Both the position numbers and the translations under genes were made by a program. From Siccirubricoccus phaeus (GTDB lineage Bacteria > Pseudomonadota > Alphaproteobacteria > Acetobacterales > Acetobacteraceae): a stretch of 64,000 bases of DNA. The stretch covers positions 186,001-250,000 of the forward strand of contig NZ_SRXO01000006.1 of assembly GCF_008360935.1 (NCBI RefSeq), given 5' to 3'. Of the stretch, positions 17,501 through 25,950 are shown in pieces (the stretch's first letter is position 1; each line of letters starts with the position of its first letter). The notes beneath the pieces were generated by a model. That model searched no databases, was not told the origin of the DNA, and worked only from the letters and a program-made list of their open reading frames with translations.

Positions 17501-18750
17501 CAGCGGCCTCGCAGGAGCCAGAGGAGGGTCAGCACCTGGCCGGCCAGGGTGACGCCGAGCGCCCAGCCATAGCCTGCCGGGTCCCAGCCGCCGGTCGCGG
17601 TGCGCGGCCAGAGGTCGAGGATCCAGCCGATCAGGTTCTGCAGCAGGAAGACGAGGGCCAGCATACTGCCATTCAACGCCGTCGCCACCCGCCCTGTCAG
17701 CTCCGGCGGGAAGCGCTGGGCGAGCGCCGCATAGGCCACCGGCCCGCAGGAGCCGACGCAGGCAAAGAGGAACCAGAGGAGGTGCAGCGCCAGCAGGTCG
17801 CGCGGCCCGGCGATCAGCAGCGCCTGCACCAGCATCATGGCGCCGAGGCCGAAGAAGGGCACCACCATCGGGTTGCGCCCGCGCGCCTGCAGCGCGGAGG
17901 CGACCTGGCCGCCGAGGAGCTGGCCGGTCATCATGCCGAGCGCATAGGTCAGCAGCACCTGGGCCCGCGGCAGGTCGCCAAGCCCGCCGACATCGCGCAG
18001 CCAGGGCCCGGCCCAGAGCCCCTGATAGGTGAAGACCAGGCCGGACAGCAGGGCGACGGCCGGCATGTGCCGCAGGAAGACGGGGTGGCGGAAGATGCGG
18101 CCGAATTCGCCGATCTCGACGCCGAGGCGCCGCCGCTGCGCCGGCTTCGCCCCCGGCGCCCGGTTGGGGACGGAAAGCAGGATCCAGAGCGAGACGGCGG
18201 CAGAGAGGCCCGCGAGCAGCAGGAAGACGTTGCGCCAGCCGAAGAAGGGCAGCGCCCATTGCACCGGCACCGTCGCCGCCAGCCCGCCGGCCGCGCCGAT
18301 GAAGACGCCGGCGCCGGTGATCGCGGCGATCCGCGCCGGCGGGTACCACTGCACATTGGCCTTGATGAGGCCGATGAGCGCGCCGGCGATGCCGATGCCG
18401 GTGACGAAGCGGGCAATGCCGAGCACGAAGGGGTCCGGCGCCAGGGCGCAGAGGGCGAAGCCCAGCGCCGCGACCAGCGCCAGCGCCGCCTGCACCCGCC
18501 GCGGCCCCCAGAGGTCGATGGCAAGGCCCAGGGGAAGCTGCGTCGCCGCATAGGCAAAGAAGAACACCGCGGCGAGGGCGCCGAGGCCGCTGGCGGAGAG
18601 GCCGAATTCCAGCGCCATGGCGGGCCCCACCGTGGCCACCACGCTGCGCGCCGCCTGGTTCATGAAGCTCATGCCCACGAAGGGCAGGACGATGCGGAGG
18701 AAGCGGTGGCGGATAGCTGGCACGGCACCACCCTGGATGATGGCGCTCAT
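17500..18750 (-). CDS. MFS transporter
   Basis: 416 residues, 12 predicted membrane segments. The loop 2-3 signature LAIDLWGPRR matches the MFS motif GxxxDRxGRR. ARFVTGIGIAGALIGLIKAN resembles the fourth-helix region of the nitrate/sugar-phosphate side of the superfamily. The substrate is unknown. It is first in the operon with ppk2, the DUF2569 gene and a small unknown gene. A metabolite/phosphate theme is possible but unproven. Confidence 0.88.
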   Translation of the reverse strand: MSAIIQGGAVPAIRHRFLRIVLPFVGMSFMNQAARSVVATVGPAMALEFGLSASGLGALAAVFFFAYAATQLPLGLAIDLWGPRRVQAALALVAALGFALCALAPDPFVLGIARFVTGIGIAGALIGLIKANVQWYPPARIAAITGAGVFIGAAGGLAATVPVQWALPFFGWRNVFLLLAGLSAAVSLWILLSVPNRAPGAKPAQRRRLGVEIGEFGRIFRHPVFLRHMPAVALLSGLVFTYQGLWAGPWLRDVGGLGDLPRAQVLLTYALGMMTGQLLGGQVASALQARGRNPMVVPFFGLGAMMLVQALLIAGPRDLLALHLLWFLFACVGSCGPVAYAALAQRFPPELTGRVATALNGSMLALVFLLQNLIGWILDLWPRTATGGWDPAGYGWALGVTLAGQVLTLLWLLRGR

Positions 18751-18798
18751 GCCAGGGGGCCGGCCGGCCTGCGGCAGCGCCCGCCGCGCCGCCCAGCC

Positions 18799-19032
18799 GC
18801 GGCAGGTGGGTGCTTAGCCCGTCCCGGCCGTCCCGTCGCGACGAGCGGGCGCTTCGCCCATCCCCGCCGCGCCGCCGCGGCAGGTGGGTGCTTCGTCCAT
18901 CCCCGCCGTCCCGTCGCGGCGAATGGGCGCTTCGCCCAGCCCGGCCATCCCACCGCGGCAGGCGGGCGCTTCACCAAATGCGGCCGGCCCGCCACGGCAA
19001 ATGGCCGCTCCACCCATCCCGACCGGCCCGCG
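18799..19032. repeat. 39-bp tandem repeat, six copies
   Basis: Copies begin at 18799, 18838, 18877, 18916, 18955 and 18994, exactly 39 bases apart. Typical units start GCGGCAGGTGGGTGCTTCG or GCGGCGAATGGGCGCTTCGC, and two unit types alternate. The period is a multiple of three and several frames on both strands stay open, but none has a ribosome-binding site. It lies between the MFS operon promoter side and the 3' end of the Bug receptor gene. Confidence 0.92.
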
Positions 19033-19044
19033 CGGCCGGCGGCA

Positions 19045-20304
19045 TCACACCGGCTCGAAGCGGGCATAGCGCAGCAGGGCGGCGTTCTTGGCGACATCGG
19101 CGGCGATATAGGCCTCGGTCGCGGCCAGGCTCTCCGTCACCGGCTCGCAGACCAGGGCGGTCAGGCGCTGCACCACGCTGGGATCGGCGAAGCCGGCCCG
19201 CAGCGCCTCATGCATGCGTTGCACGATCCCGTCCGGCACGCCGCGCGCCGCCCAGACCCCGTACCAGGAGGCGAATTCGAAGTCGGGCAGCCCGGTCTCG
19301 ATGGCCGTCGGCAGCTCCGGCGCCAGCGGCGTCCGTTCCCGCGAGGCGATCGCCAGCCCCCGGACATTGCCGGCGCGGGCGGGCTGCAGCAGGGCGAAGG
19401 CGCTGTCGAACATGAGCTGGATGCTGCCCGCCTGCAAGTCGGTCAGCGCGGGCGCGGTGCCGCGATAGGGGATGATCTCGATGCCGGCCTCGGTCGCGCG
19501 GTTGAAGGCGATGGCGGCGAGATGGCCGGACGCGCCGAGGGAGGAGACGCCGAAGCTCCAGTCCCGCGGCCGCGCCTTGGCCGCCGCCACCACCTCCGGC
19601 AGCGTCCGCTGCGGCCGCTTCGGGTCCATCACCAGCATGGCCGGCGCCCAGGCGGTGCGGGCCACCGGCCGGAAATCCGCCAGCGGGTCATAGCCCGGGG
19701 ATTTCAGCACCAGGTGCATCAGCACATGGGTGGAGGCGCTGCCGAGGATGGTGTAGCCATCCGCCGGCGCCTGCAGCACCGCGGCGGTGCCGACCACGCC
19801 ATTGCCGCCCGGCCGGTTCTCCACCACCACGCTCTGCCCCACCGCCTCGCCGATCTTCAGCGCGGCGAGGCGGGCCATGGCGTCCGTGGCGCCGCCCGGG
19901 GTGTAGGGCACGATCATGCGCAGCGGCCGGTTCGGCCAGGCGCCCTGGGCCCAGAGGGACGGCGCCGCGAGCGCTGCCCCGGCGCCCAGCCCCGCGGCCA
20001 GGGCGGCGCGGCGGGTGAGGCCGCCTTCCGCCCGATGCCCGGCCCCAGCGTGCTCAACTCCAGGGCGCCCGGTTCCGAGATGCCCGGCCTCAGGATGCTC
20101 GGCCCCAGGGCAACCCGCGCCGGGATGCCCCGTCCTGAGGTGTCCAGCCTCCGGCCGCCCGACCCGCCGGCGCCCTGCCTCAGCATGCCCTGCCTCAGCA
20201 TGCCCGGCCCCAGCATGCCCGACCCCAGCATGCCCAGCCTTCGGGCGCCCGTCCGGGACGCGCCCGCCGCCCTCCGGCCTGCCGCCGTTGCGCCGCGGGC
20301 TCAT
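19045..20304 (-). CDS. Bug/TctC-type binding protein with an N-terminal His/Gly pentapeptide-repeat extension
   Basis: 419 residues, about 90 longer than usual. Residues 95-419 are a normal Bug receptor: Tat-like signal LTRRAALAAGLGAGAALA, then RMIVPYTPGGATDAMARLA and VVENRPGGNGVVGTAAV. Before the signal lies a chain of five-residue units such as AGHAG, VGHAG, AGHAE, TGHPG and AEHPE (about residues 22-90), encoded by 15-bp tandem repeats. No alternative start codon lies between the repeats and the signal. The ATG at 20304 overlaps the stop of the upstream reductase gene (ATGA). The extension therefore appears to be translated, although it is unclear how the signal would then work. Confidence 0.8.
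   Translation of the reverse strand: MSPRRNGGRPEGGGRVPDGRPKAGHAGVGHAGAGHAEAGHAEAGRRRVGRPEAGHLRTGHPGAGCPGAEHPEAGHLGTGRPGVEHAGAGHRAEGGLTRRAALAAGLGAGAALAAPSLWAQGAWPNRPLRMIVPYTPGGATDAMARLAALKIGEAVGQSVVVENRPGGNGVVGTAAVLQAPADGYTILGSASTHVLMHLVLKSPGYDPLADFRPVARTAWAPAMLVMDPKRPQRTLPEVVAAAKARPRDWSFGVSSLGASGHLAAIAFNRATEAGIEIIPYRGTAPALTDLQAGSIQLMFDSAFALLQPARAGNVRGLAIASRERTPLAPELPTAIETGLPDFEFASWYGVWAARGVPDGIVQRMHEALRAGFADPSVVQRLTALVCEPVTESLAATEAYIAADVAKNAALLRYARFEPV
20035..20245. repeat. 15-bp tandem repeats inside the Bug receptor 5' end
   Basis: Variants of CCCGGCCCCAGCATG and GCCCTGCCTCAGCAT repeat with a 15-bp period, best preserved at 20180-20245. They encode the His/Gly-rich pentapeptide extension on the minus strand. 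Confidence 0.8.
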
Positions 20305-21458
20305 GCGCCCAGCTTCTCCCGGAAGGTGCTCGGCACCAGCTCCTTCACCTGCCGCGCGCGCTTTTCCAGCCAGTAGGATTGCGGCGGCGGCACCAGGGCG
20401 AATTCGGCATCGACGCCGAGCTTCTGCGCCGCATCCATCGGCCAGTTCGGGTTGTAGAGCAGCTCCCGCGCCAGAGCGATCAAATCGGCCTCGCCGCGCT
20501 GCAGGATGCCCTCCGCCTGGTCGGCATGGACGATGAGGCCGACCGCCATGGACATGATCTCCGCCTCCCGCCGCAGCTTCGCGGCATAGGGCACCTGGTA
20601 GCCATAGGTGATGGGCCCGGCCGAGACCACCGGCGCGCCGCGCATGCCGCCCGAGGAGCAGTCGATGACATCGACGCCCTTGGGCTTGAGGAGGCGCGCC
20701 AGCCTTACGCTCTGGTCCGGGTCCCAGCCGGCATCGTCATCCACCGAGAAGCGGACAAACAGCGGCTTTTCCGCCGGCCAATGGGCGCGGACGCTTTCCA
20801 CCACCTCGATGCAGAAGCGCATGCGGTTCAGCTCGGAGCCGCCGTAATCGTCATTGCGCCGGTTGCTGAAGGGCGAGAGGAATTGGTGGATGAGATAGCC
20901 ATGCGCGGCATGGACCTCCAGCACCTGGTAGCCGGCCGCGTTGGCGCGGCGCGCGGCCTGGCCCCAGCGCTCGATCACCGCCGGGATCTCGTCCCGCGTC
21001 AGCGCGCGTGGGGTGGGGTCGCTCTCCGGGCTGTTGATGGCGGAGGGGGCGACCAGCTCCCACCCCTCCCAATCCTCGATGCCCGGGCCGTTCACCAGCG
21101 GCCGGCCGCCCTCCCAGGGGCGGAAGCGGCGGGCCTTGCGGCCGGAATGCCCGATCTGCAGCCCGGCGACGGCGCCATGGGTGCGGATGAACTCGACGAT
21201 GCGCGCATGGCCCGGGATATGCCCATCCTCCCATATGCCCAGATCGCCGACGGTGCCGCAGCCGCGCCGCTCCACCTTGGTGCTCTCGACGATGACGAGG
21301 CCGGCGCCGCCGGCGGCATAGCGCCCGGCATTCATCAGGTGCCAATCGGTCGCGAAGCCCCGCACCGCGGCATATTGGTGCATGGGGGCCACCACCGCGC
21401 GGTTCTTCAGCGTCACGCCGCGCAATTCCATCGGGGTGAACAGCAGGGGCTGGGCCAT
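20301..21458 (-). CDS. Old Yellow Enzyme-family NADH:flavin oxidoreductase (YqjM-like)
   Basis: 385 residues. LLFTPMELRGVTLKNRAVVAPM is the FMN-barrel entry. LQIGHSGRKA, EVHAAHGYLIHQFLSPFSNRR with its HAAHGYL active-site stretch, and DLIALARELLYNPNWP near the C-terminus are diagnostic of YqjM-type ene-reductases. They reduce activated C=C bonds using FMN and NAD(P)H. The ATG at 21458 is chosen because GAGGAAA lies 6 bases upstream; an ATG at 21473 would add five residues. Its stop overlaps the Bug receptor start, suggesting joint uptake and reduction of a ligand. It is divergent from an SDR. Confidence 0.92.
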   Translation of the reverse strand: MAQPLLFTPMELRGVTLKNRAVVAPMHQYAAVRGFATDWHLMNAGRYAAGGAGLVIVESTKVERRGCGTVGDLGIWEDGHIPGHARIVEFIRTHGAVAGLQIGHSGRKARRFRPWEGGRPLVNGPGIEDWEGWELVAPSAINSPESDPTPRALTRDEIPAVIERWGQAARRANAAGYQVLEVHAAHGYLIHQFLSPFSNRRNDDYGGSELNRMRFCIEVVESVRAHWPAEKPLFVRFSVDDDAGWDPDQSVRLARLLKPKGVDVIDCSSGGMRGAPVVSAGPITYGYQVPYAAKLRREAEIMSMAVGLIVHADQAEGILQRGEADLIALARELLYNPNWPMDAAQKLGVDAEFALVPPPQSYWLEKRARQVKELVPSTFREKLGA

Positions 21459-21563
21459 GGGCGATTTCCTCATTTCGCGTCGGCGTCCATGCTACAGCGC
21501 AATGCGCCGGCGGGAACCCTGGCCTAGCCGTCTCGGTTCATAGCGGTGGCGAAGGAGGCCGGC

Positions 21564-22271
21564 ATGGCGGGGCAACAGCGTGTGGCGCTGGTCAGCGGAG
21601 GGGCACGCGGCATCGGCGCAGCCATCGCCGCAAGGCTGGCGGAGGGCGGCTGGCGAGTGGTGGTCGCCGACCGCGACGAGGCGCCGCCGCCGCCGGGCGG
21701 CCGCGCCGTGATGGCGGATGTGGCCGATGAAGGCGCGGTCGGCGCCCTGGTGCGGGGCATTCACGTGGAAGAAGGGCGGCTGGACGGGCTCGTCTGCAAT
21801 GCCGGCTTCATGCTGCGCAAGCCGCTCGGGGCGCTGACGCTCGGCGAATGGAACAGCGTGCTGGCGACCAACCTGACCAGCACCTTCCTGCTGGTGCGGG
21901 CGGCGGAGGCGATGCTGCGGGCGGCGCATGGCGCGGTGGTGACCATCGCCTCCACCCGTGCCCGGCAGTCGGAGCCGGATACCGAGAGCTACGCCGCCTC
22001 CAAGGGCGGGCTGGTGGCGCTCAGCCATGCGCTGGCGATCAGCCTGGGGCCGGATGTGCGGGTGAATTGCATCAGCCCGGGCTGGATCCACACCAGGGGC
22101 AGTGCGCCGCGGCCGGAGGACCATATCCAGCACCCGGCCGGGCGCGTCGGCCGGGTGGAGGATGTGGCGGCGCTGGCCGCCTGGCTGCTGGGGCCGGATT
22201 CGGGCTTCGTCACCGGCGGGGATTTCGTGGTGGATGGCGGGATGGTACGGAAGATGATCTACGCCGAGTAG
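21564..22271 (+). CDS. short-chain dehydrogenase/reductase
   Basis: 235 residues, a classical SDR. Cofactor motif SGGARGIG at 11-18, the NAG motif in VCNAGF, and the YxxxK catalytic pair in SYAASKGG, with a Ser upstream in [15 protein letters not shown] and [11 protein letters not shown] complete the pattern. It oxidises or reduces an alcohol/ketone with NAD(P); the substrate is unknown. The ATG at 21564 has AAGGAGG just upstream; a GTG at 21546 is a weaker alternative. Divergent from the OYE-type reductase. Confidence 0.9.
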   Translation: MAGQQRVALVSGGARGIGAAIAARLAEGGWRVVVADRDEAPPPPGGRAVMADVADEGAVGALVRGIHVEEGRLDGLVCNAGFMLRKPLGALTLGEWNSVLATNLTSTFLLVRAAEAMLRAAHGAVVTIASTRARQSEPDTESYAASKGGLVALSHALAISLGPDVRVNCISPGWIHTRGSAPRPEDHIQHPAGRVGRVEDVAALAAWLLGPDSGFVTGGDFVVDGGMVRKMIYAE

Positions 22272-22272
22272 G

Positions 22273-22455
22273 CGGTTTCCTTCCCCCGGCGGAGCGGGGA
22301 GGGGGTGCGGCTAGGCCGGCCGGCCGGGCGGCGATGCAGGGCACGGCGCCGCCAGTCCCGCAGCCACGGCCCGGCGGCCTCCATCTCTACGCCTCGCCGC
22401 AGGTCCCACCCCCACCCCAGCCCTCCCCCGCCAGCGAGGGAGGGAGGGCAGCCAT
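22273..22455. repeat. dispersed hairpin repeat, family B copy 2
   Basis: TTCCCCCGGCGGAGCGGGGA near the left end, and CCACCCCCACCCCAG followed by GCCCTCCCCCGCC and GAGGGAGGGAGGGC at the right end. It fills the gap between the convergent SDR and DUF882 genes. Confidence 0.65.
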
Positions 22456-23040
22456 TCACCAGCGCCGGGCCGGGCCGCAATCCAGATGCACGAAGCCGTC
22501 CCGCCGGTACAGCCCGACGCCGCCGACCTGCATCTCCGCCGCCAGCCGCGCCAGCGCGTAGCTGTCCCGCCCCGGCAGCCGTACATCCGCCGCCATGCCG
22601 GACATGTGCAGCGAGGCGCGGGAGACCCGCCGGCTCTGCCGCGCCTTGGCGGCATTGGTCTCCGGCGCGCGGTAGCCGCTGATCACCTGGTAGCCCTCGG
22701 TGGCGTCCAGCCGCTCCGCCATGGTGAACAGCACGTCGAACAGGCGCGGATCCATCGGCGTCGCCTCGTCCCGGGTGGGATCGCGCAGCACCCAGTTCAG
22801 CCTGTTCAGCGCCTCCCGGTCGTAGCGGCCATCCTGCCAGTAGATTCCGTCGAAGCTCTCATTCGTCACCATGCGCTGGATCGCCAGCCGCCGCGGCGCG
22901 CCGCCGGTGATGAGCTGGGCCATGGCCGCCGGCGGCAGCACCGAGGCGGCGGCAAGGCCCAGCGCCGCGCCCAGCAGGCCGCGCCGGTGCAGCAGGCCCT
23001 GCGCCTCTCCGGCGCAGCAGGGGCAACGCCACGCCCTCAC
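22456..23040 (-). CDS. DUF882/M15-like murein peptidase (YcbK type), exported
   Basis: 194 residues from a GTG overlapping the upstream stop (GTGA). The N-terminus has a Tat-like signal (LLHRRGLLGAALGLAAASVL, ending AMA). The zinc-site pattern SLHMSGMAADV (HxxxxxxD) with the later VHLDCG is that of the M15/DUF882 family. STRUCTURAL relatives cleave peptidoglycan peptides. It is co-transcribed with an L,D-transpeptidase, a conserved pairing in proteobacteria, so a role in murein remodelling in the periplasm is likely. Confidence 0.88.
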   Translation of the reverse strand: MRAWRCPCCAGEAQGLLHRRGLLGAALGLAAASVLPPAAMAQLITGGAPRRLAIQRMVTNESFDGIYWQDGRYDREALNRLNWVLRDPTRDEATPMDPRLFDVLFTMAERLDATEGYQVISGYRAPETNAAKARQSRRVSRASLHMSGMAADVRLPGRDSYALARLAAEMQVGGVGLYRRDGFVHLDCGPARRW

Positions 23041-24536
23041 CGCTGGGCGATCCGCGCGCGGGTGGAGTCCAGGGCCCGCAGATAGGCCTCGTCCAGTCCG
23101 TAGATATCCGGCCGCAGCGTCACCTCATCCCCCTCCACCACGGCGGTGCTGTAGTAGAGCCGTACCGGCAGGCTGCGCGGCGCGGTGACGTTGGTGGTCT
23201 GCCGGCCGTCCAGCACCCGCTGCACCCGCGCCCGGTCCCAGCCCGCCGCCCCTTGCAGCACGATGTCGAGCAGCTCCATCGGCCGCTCCAGCCGGATGCA
23301 GCCGGAGGAGAAGGCCCGGTCGGGGCGGCGGAAAAGGTGCCGGTCCGGCGTATCGTGCATGTAGATGTCCTCGGTGTTCGGCATCACGAATTTGATTCGG
23401 CCGAGGGCGTTCGCATCGCCCGCATCCTGCCGGATGAAGTACGGAAAGCGCTCCGGGTTCACGCTGCGCCAGTCGATCGTGGTCGGGTCGATCTCGACGC
23501 GCTGCCCCTCCACCATGCCGAAGACGCGAAAGCCCTTCTCCATCATCGCCCGCGGGTCGCGGCGGAAGCGCGGCAGCAGATCCTCCCGCGCATTGCGCAC
23601 CGGCACGCCCCAGGGCGGGTTGAACTGCACGCTGGTGAGGCGCACGCGCATCATCGGCGTGGCCCGCGCCGGCTTGCCGACGATGACGTTCATCGCCAGC
23701 AGGGTGCGGCCGGCCTCGATGACCGCCAGGCGCTGATGCGCGACATTCACCTCGATATGCCGCTCGCGCGGCTCGGCGGCGGCGGCGCGGCGCATGTCCA
23801 GCGCGACGCGGAGCTGGTTCACTTTGGCCTCGGCCGGGCGGTTCAGGGCGAGGAAGGTGAGGCGGCCGATGCGGCCATCCGGCTCCAGCCCCTCCGCCGC
23901 CTGGAAGCGCTTCACCGCGGCGACCAGCTCGGGGTCGTAGATGTCGCTGCCGGTCGCCGGCACCAGGGCGTCCGTGGCGGAGAGCCGGGCGCGCAGCGCC
24001 GGGACCCGGACCGGGTCGATGGCATCCGGCTCCAGCGTATCGCTGCCGGCGGGGACGCCCGGCCAGCCGCCGGCGGCGACCTGGGCCCGGGCGGCGGCCA
24101 GCGCCCGCTTCAGCGCCGCGGCTTCGGGCGGCAGCAGGGCAGCGCGGTCGATGAGGGCGGCCGGCTCGGGGCTCGCCGCCAGCTCGGCCAGCCAGGGGGC
24201 AAGCGGCAGGGCGGCGGTGTCGCGGCGGAGATCCGGGCGGTTGTGCAGGCCGGCGACCCGGCCATGCAGCAGATCGGCCAGCGCCTGGCCGGCGGCGCGC
24301 AGCAGCGCCGCCTGGAAGGCGGCGGGGTCGGCCTGGGCCTGGCTCTCCTCGGGGATGGCGTAGAGGCGCGGCTCCAGCCCGTCCTCCTCCAGCCGCCGCA
24401 GCCGCTCCGCCAGGCGGGACTGCGCTTCCGCGCGCGCCGCCAGGGGCAGGGCAGGGGCGGGTAGGGGATCGGCGAAAGCCGGGACGGCGGCGCCGATCAG
24501 GGCCAGGGCAAGGCCTAAGGCGGGAAATGTGCGCAC
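23037..24536 (-). CDS. L,D-transpeptidase, YcbB/LdtD type
   Basis: 499 residues. Signal peptide about 1-22 (LGLALALIGAAVPAFA). A peptidoglycan-binding unit follows (YDPELVAAVKRFQAAEGL then DGRIGRLTFLALN). The YkuD catalytic domain contains HDTPDRHLF and SSGCIRLERP with nucleophile C413. These enzymes form 3-3 cross-links between meso-diaminopimelate residues in peptidoglycan or attach proteins to it. The GTG at 24536 begins directly at the signal peptide. Its stop overlaps the GTG of the DUF882 gene. Confidence 0.93.
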   Translation of the reverse strand: MRTFPALGLALALIGAAVPAFADPLPAPALPLAARAEAQSRLAERLRRLEEDGLEPRLYAIPEESQAQADPAAFQAALLRAAGQALADLLHGRVAGLHNRPDLRRDTAALPLAPWLAELAASPEPAALIDRAALLPPEAAALKRALAAARAQVAAGGWPGVPAGSDTLEPDAIDPVRVPALRARLSATDALVPATGSDIYDPELVAAVKRFQAAEGLEPDGRIGRLTFLALNRPAEAKVNQLRVALDMRRAAAAEPRERHIEVNVAHQRLAVIEAGRTLLAMNVIVGKPARATPMMRVRLTSVQFNPPWGVPVRNAREDLLPRFRRDPRAMMEKGFRVFGMVEGQRVEIDPTTIDWRSVNPERFPYFIRQDAGDANALGRIKFVMPNTEDIYMHDTPDRHLFRRPDRAFSSGCIRLERPMELLDIVLQGAAGWDRARVQRVLDGRQTTNVTAPRSLPVRLYYSTAVVEGDEVTLRPDIYGLDEAYLRALDSTRARIAQR

Positions 24537-24709
24537 GCGACCTTGATACCGAAGCGGCGCAACAGCGCCAAGCTGGCGTTGCCGGGGCGGCCCTGGCGGG
24601 CGCGCGGCGTGGCCGGAATGCCGCGGCCTCGCCCCGGCGGGGAATCGGGGGTAGGAGGCAGGGCGCCGGCGCCGCGCCGCGGCCGCCGGCCAGCACGGAG
24701 GAGCACGCC

Positions 24710-24919
24710 ATGAAGCTGTCCGCACGCAACGTCATGCCGGGCAAGGTCGTCTCGGTCACCAAGGGGGCGACCACGGCGCATGTGAAGATCGAGGTGGCGG
24801 CCGGATTCGTCGTCACGGCCTCCATCACCAATGAGGCGGCGGAAGCGCTGGGACTCGAGGTGGGCAAGGCGGCAACGGCGATCGTGAAGGCATCGGACGT
24901 CATCGTCGGGGTGGATTAG
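24710..24919 (+). CDS. molbindin (Mop/TOBE domain) molybdate-binding protein
   Basis: 69 residues, a single Mop domain: SARNVMPGKVVSVTKGATTAHVKI, ASITNEAAEALGLEVGK and AIVKASDVIVGV match the family along its length. Molbindins store molybdate or tungstate as multimers in the cytoplasm. GGAGGAG lies 6 bases before the ATG. It is divergent from the L,D-transpeptidase and convergent with modD. Confidence 0.93.
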   Translation: MKLSARNVMPGKVVSVTKGATTAHVKIEVAAGFVVTASITNEAAEALGLEVGKAATAIVKASDVIVGVD

Positions 24920-25075
24920 GGGACGGGGCTCCGCCCCCCTGGACCCCCACCGGGGGTGGGCCCCCCGGATCCCGGCCCGAGCCAGCAGGTCGAACCGCAA
25001 AACCCACACCGGGGTCCGGGGAGGGGTCCCCTCCCCGGCGGGGGTTCGGGGGCAGCGCCCCCGATCTTCCCCTGG
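24920..25075. repeat. dispersed hairpin repeat, family A copy 3
   Basis: A CCCCCACCGGGGGTGGG palindrome, then CCGGGGTCCGGGG, GGGTCCCCTCCCC and a GGGGGCAGCGCCCCC hairpin. It lies between the convergent molbindin and modD genes and may also act as a bidirectional transcript end. Confidence 0.8.
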
Positions 25076-25095
25076 TTCCTTGATCCTTTCGGCGC

Positions 25096-25950
25096 TCAGC
25101 GATCCAGCGCCAGCATCGCCACGGCCACATCGGCCGGCGGCGCGGCATAGGGAAAGGAAGTGACCAGCAGATCCGCCCCGGCCGCCGCATAGGCGGCGGC
25201 ATTCGCCACATTCACCCCGCCCGTCGCCACCAGCAGCGGCCGGCGCGGCATGCCGGATATAGCGCGGGCCACGGCCGCCACATCCTCGGGCGGCAGCTTG
25301 TCGAGCTGCAGCGTATCCACGCCGGCATGGGCGAATTGCAAAGCGAGGTCGATGCCGTCCGCCTCCACCGCCACCTTGCGCTCCGGCTGCGCCGCGCGCA
25401 GCGCCGCCACCCAGAGATGCGGCGGGGTGCGGCCGAGGAAGGCGCGATGCTCCGGAAAGACCAGCAGGCTGTCCGAAAGCCCCAGCCGGTGCGCGATGCA
25501 GCCGCCGGCGGTGACGGCGCGCAGCATGATGTCCTTCGCCCCCGGCAGATGCTTGCGGGTGCAGGCCACGGCGATGCCCGGCCTGGCGCTGCGCGCCGCC
25601 TGCACCAGCGCATGCGCCCGGCTGGCGATGCCGGAGGCGATCTCCACCAGCACCTGCGCCACCTTCGCCGCGCGGTGCAGCGCGGCGGCCGGGCCGGTGG
25701 CGAACAGCAGATCGCCCCCCGCCTCCACCTGCGCGCCGCTCGCGGCATAGCGCCGCGTCTCCGCGCAGCCGGCAAGCTGGAACAGCCGCTCCGCCTCCTC
25801 GATGCAGGCGAGCGTCATGGTGCCGCGGGCGCGGAAGGCGAGGCGTCCGGGCCGCTCCCCGATGCCGAGCCCCGCCGTGGTCAGGTCGCCATAGGGCGCA
25901 TCCTCGGCCAGCAGGGCGGCGAGCCGCGCATCTGGCAGCGGGAAGTTCAC
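25096..25950 (-). CDS. modD: ModD, molybdenum-associated nicotinate-nucleotide pyrophosphorylase-like protein
   Basis: 284 residues. EDAPYGDLTT, TRKHLPGAKDIMLRAV, VEADGIDLALQF and VATGGVNVANAAAYAAAGAD are the QPRTase-fold signatures, in the form typical of ModD rather than NadC. The exact role of ModD is not settled; its genes occur within molybdate transport operons. The start is a GTG overlapping the modA stop (GTGA), so the two are coupled. Confidence 0.9.
   Translation of the reverse strand: MNFPLPDARLAALLAEDAPYGDLTTAGLGIGERPGRLAFRARGTMTLACIEEAERLFQLAGCAETRRYAASGAQVEAGGDLLFATGPAAALHRAAKVAQVLVEIASGIASRAHALVQAARSARPGIAVACTRKHLPGAKDIMLRAVTAGGCIAHRLGLSDSLLVFPEHRAFLGRTPPHLWVAALRAAQPERKVAVEADGIDLALQFAHAGVDTLQLDKLPPEDVAAVARAISGMPRRPLLVATGGVNVANAAAYAAAGADLLVTSFPYAAPPADVAVAMLALDR

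Noticed and set aside
16610-18349. A 579-residue version of the PPK2 protein starting inside the MFS gene
   Set aside because: The extra N-terminus is out of frame with the real MFS gene and has no homology pattern; the ATG at 17500 gives the normal PPK2 start.
18799-19032. CRISPR array
   Set aside because: The units abut with no unique spacers and there are no cas genes; it is a plain 39-bp tandem repeat.
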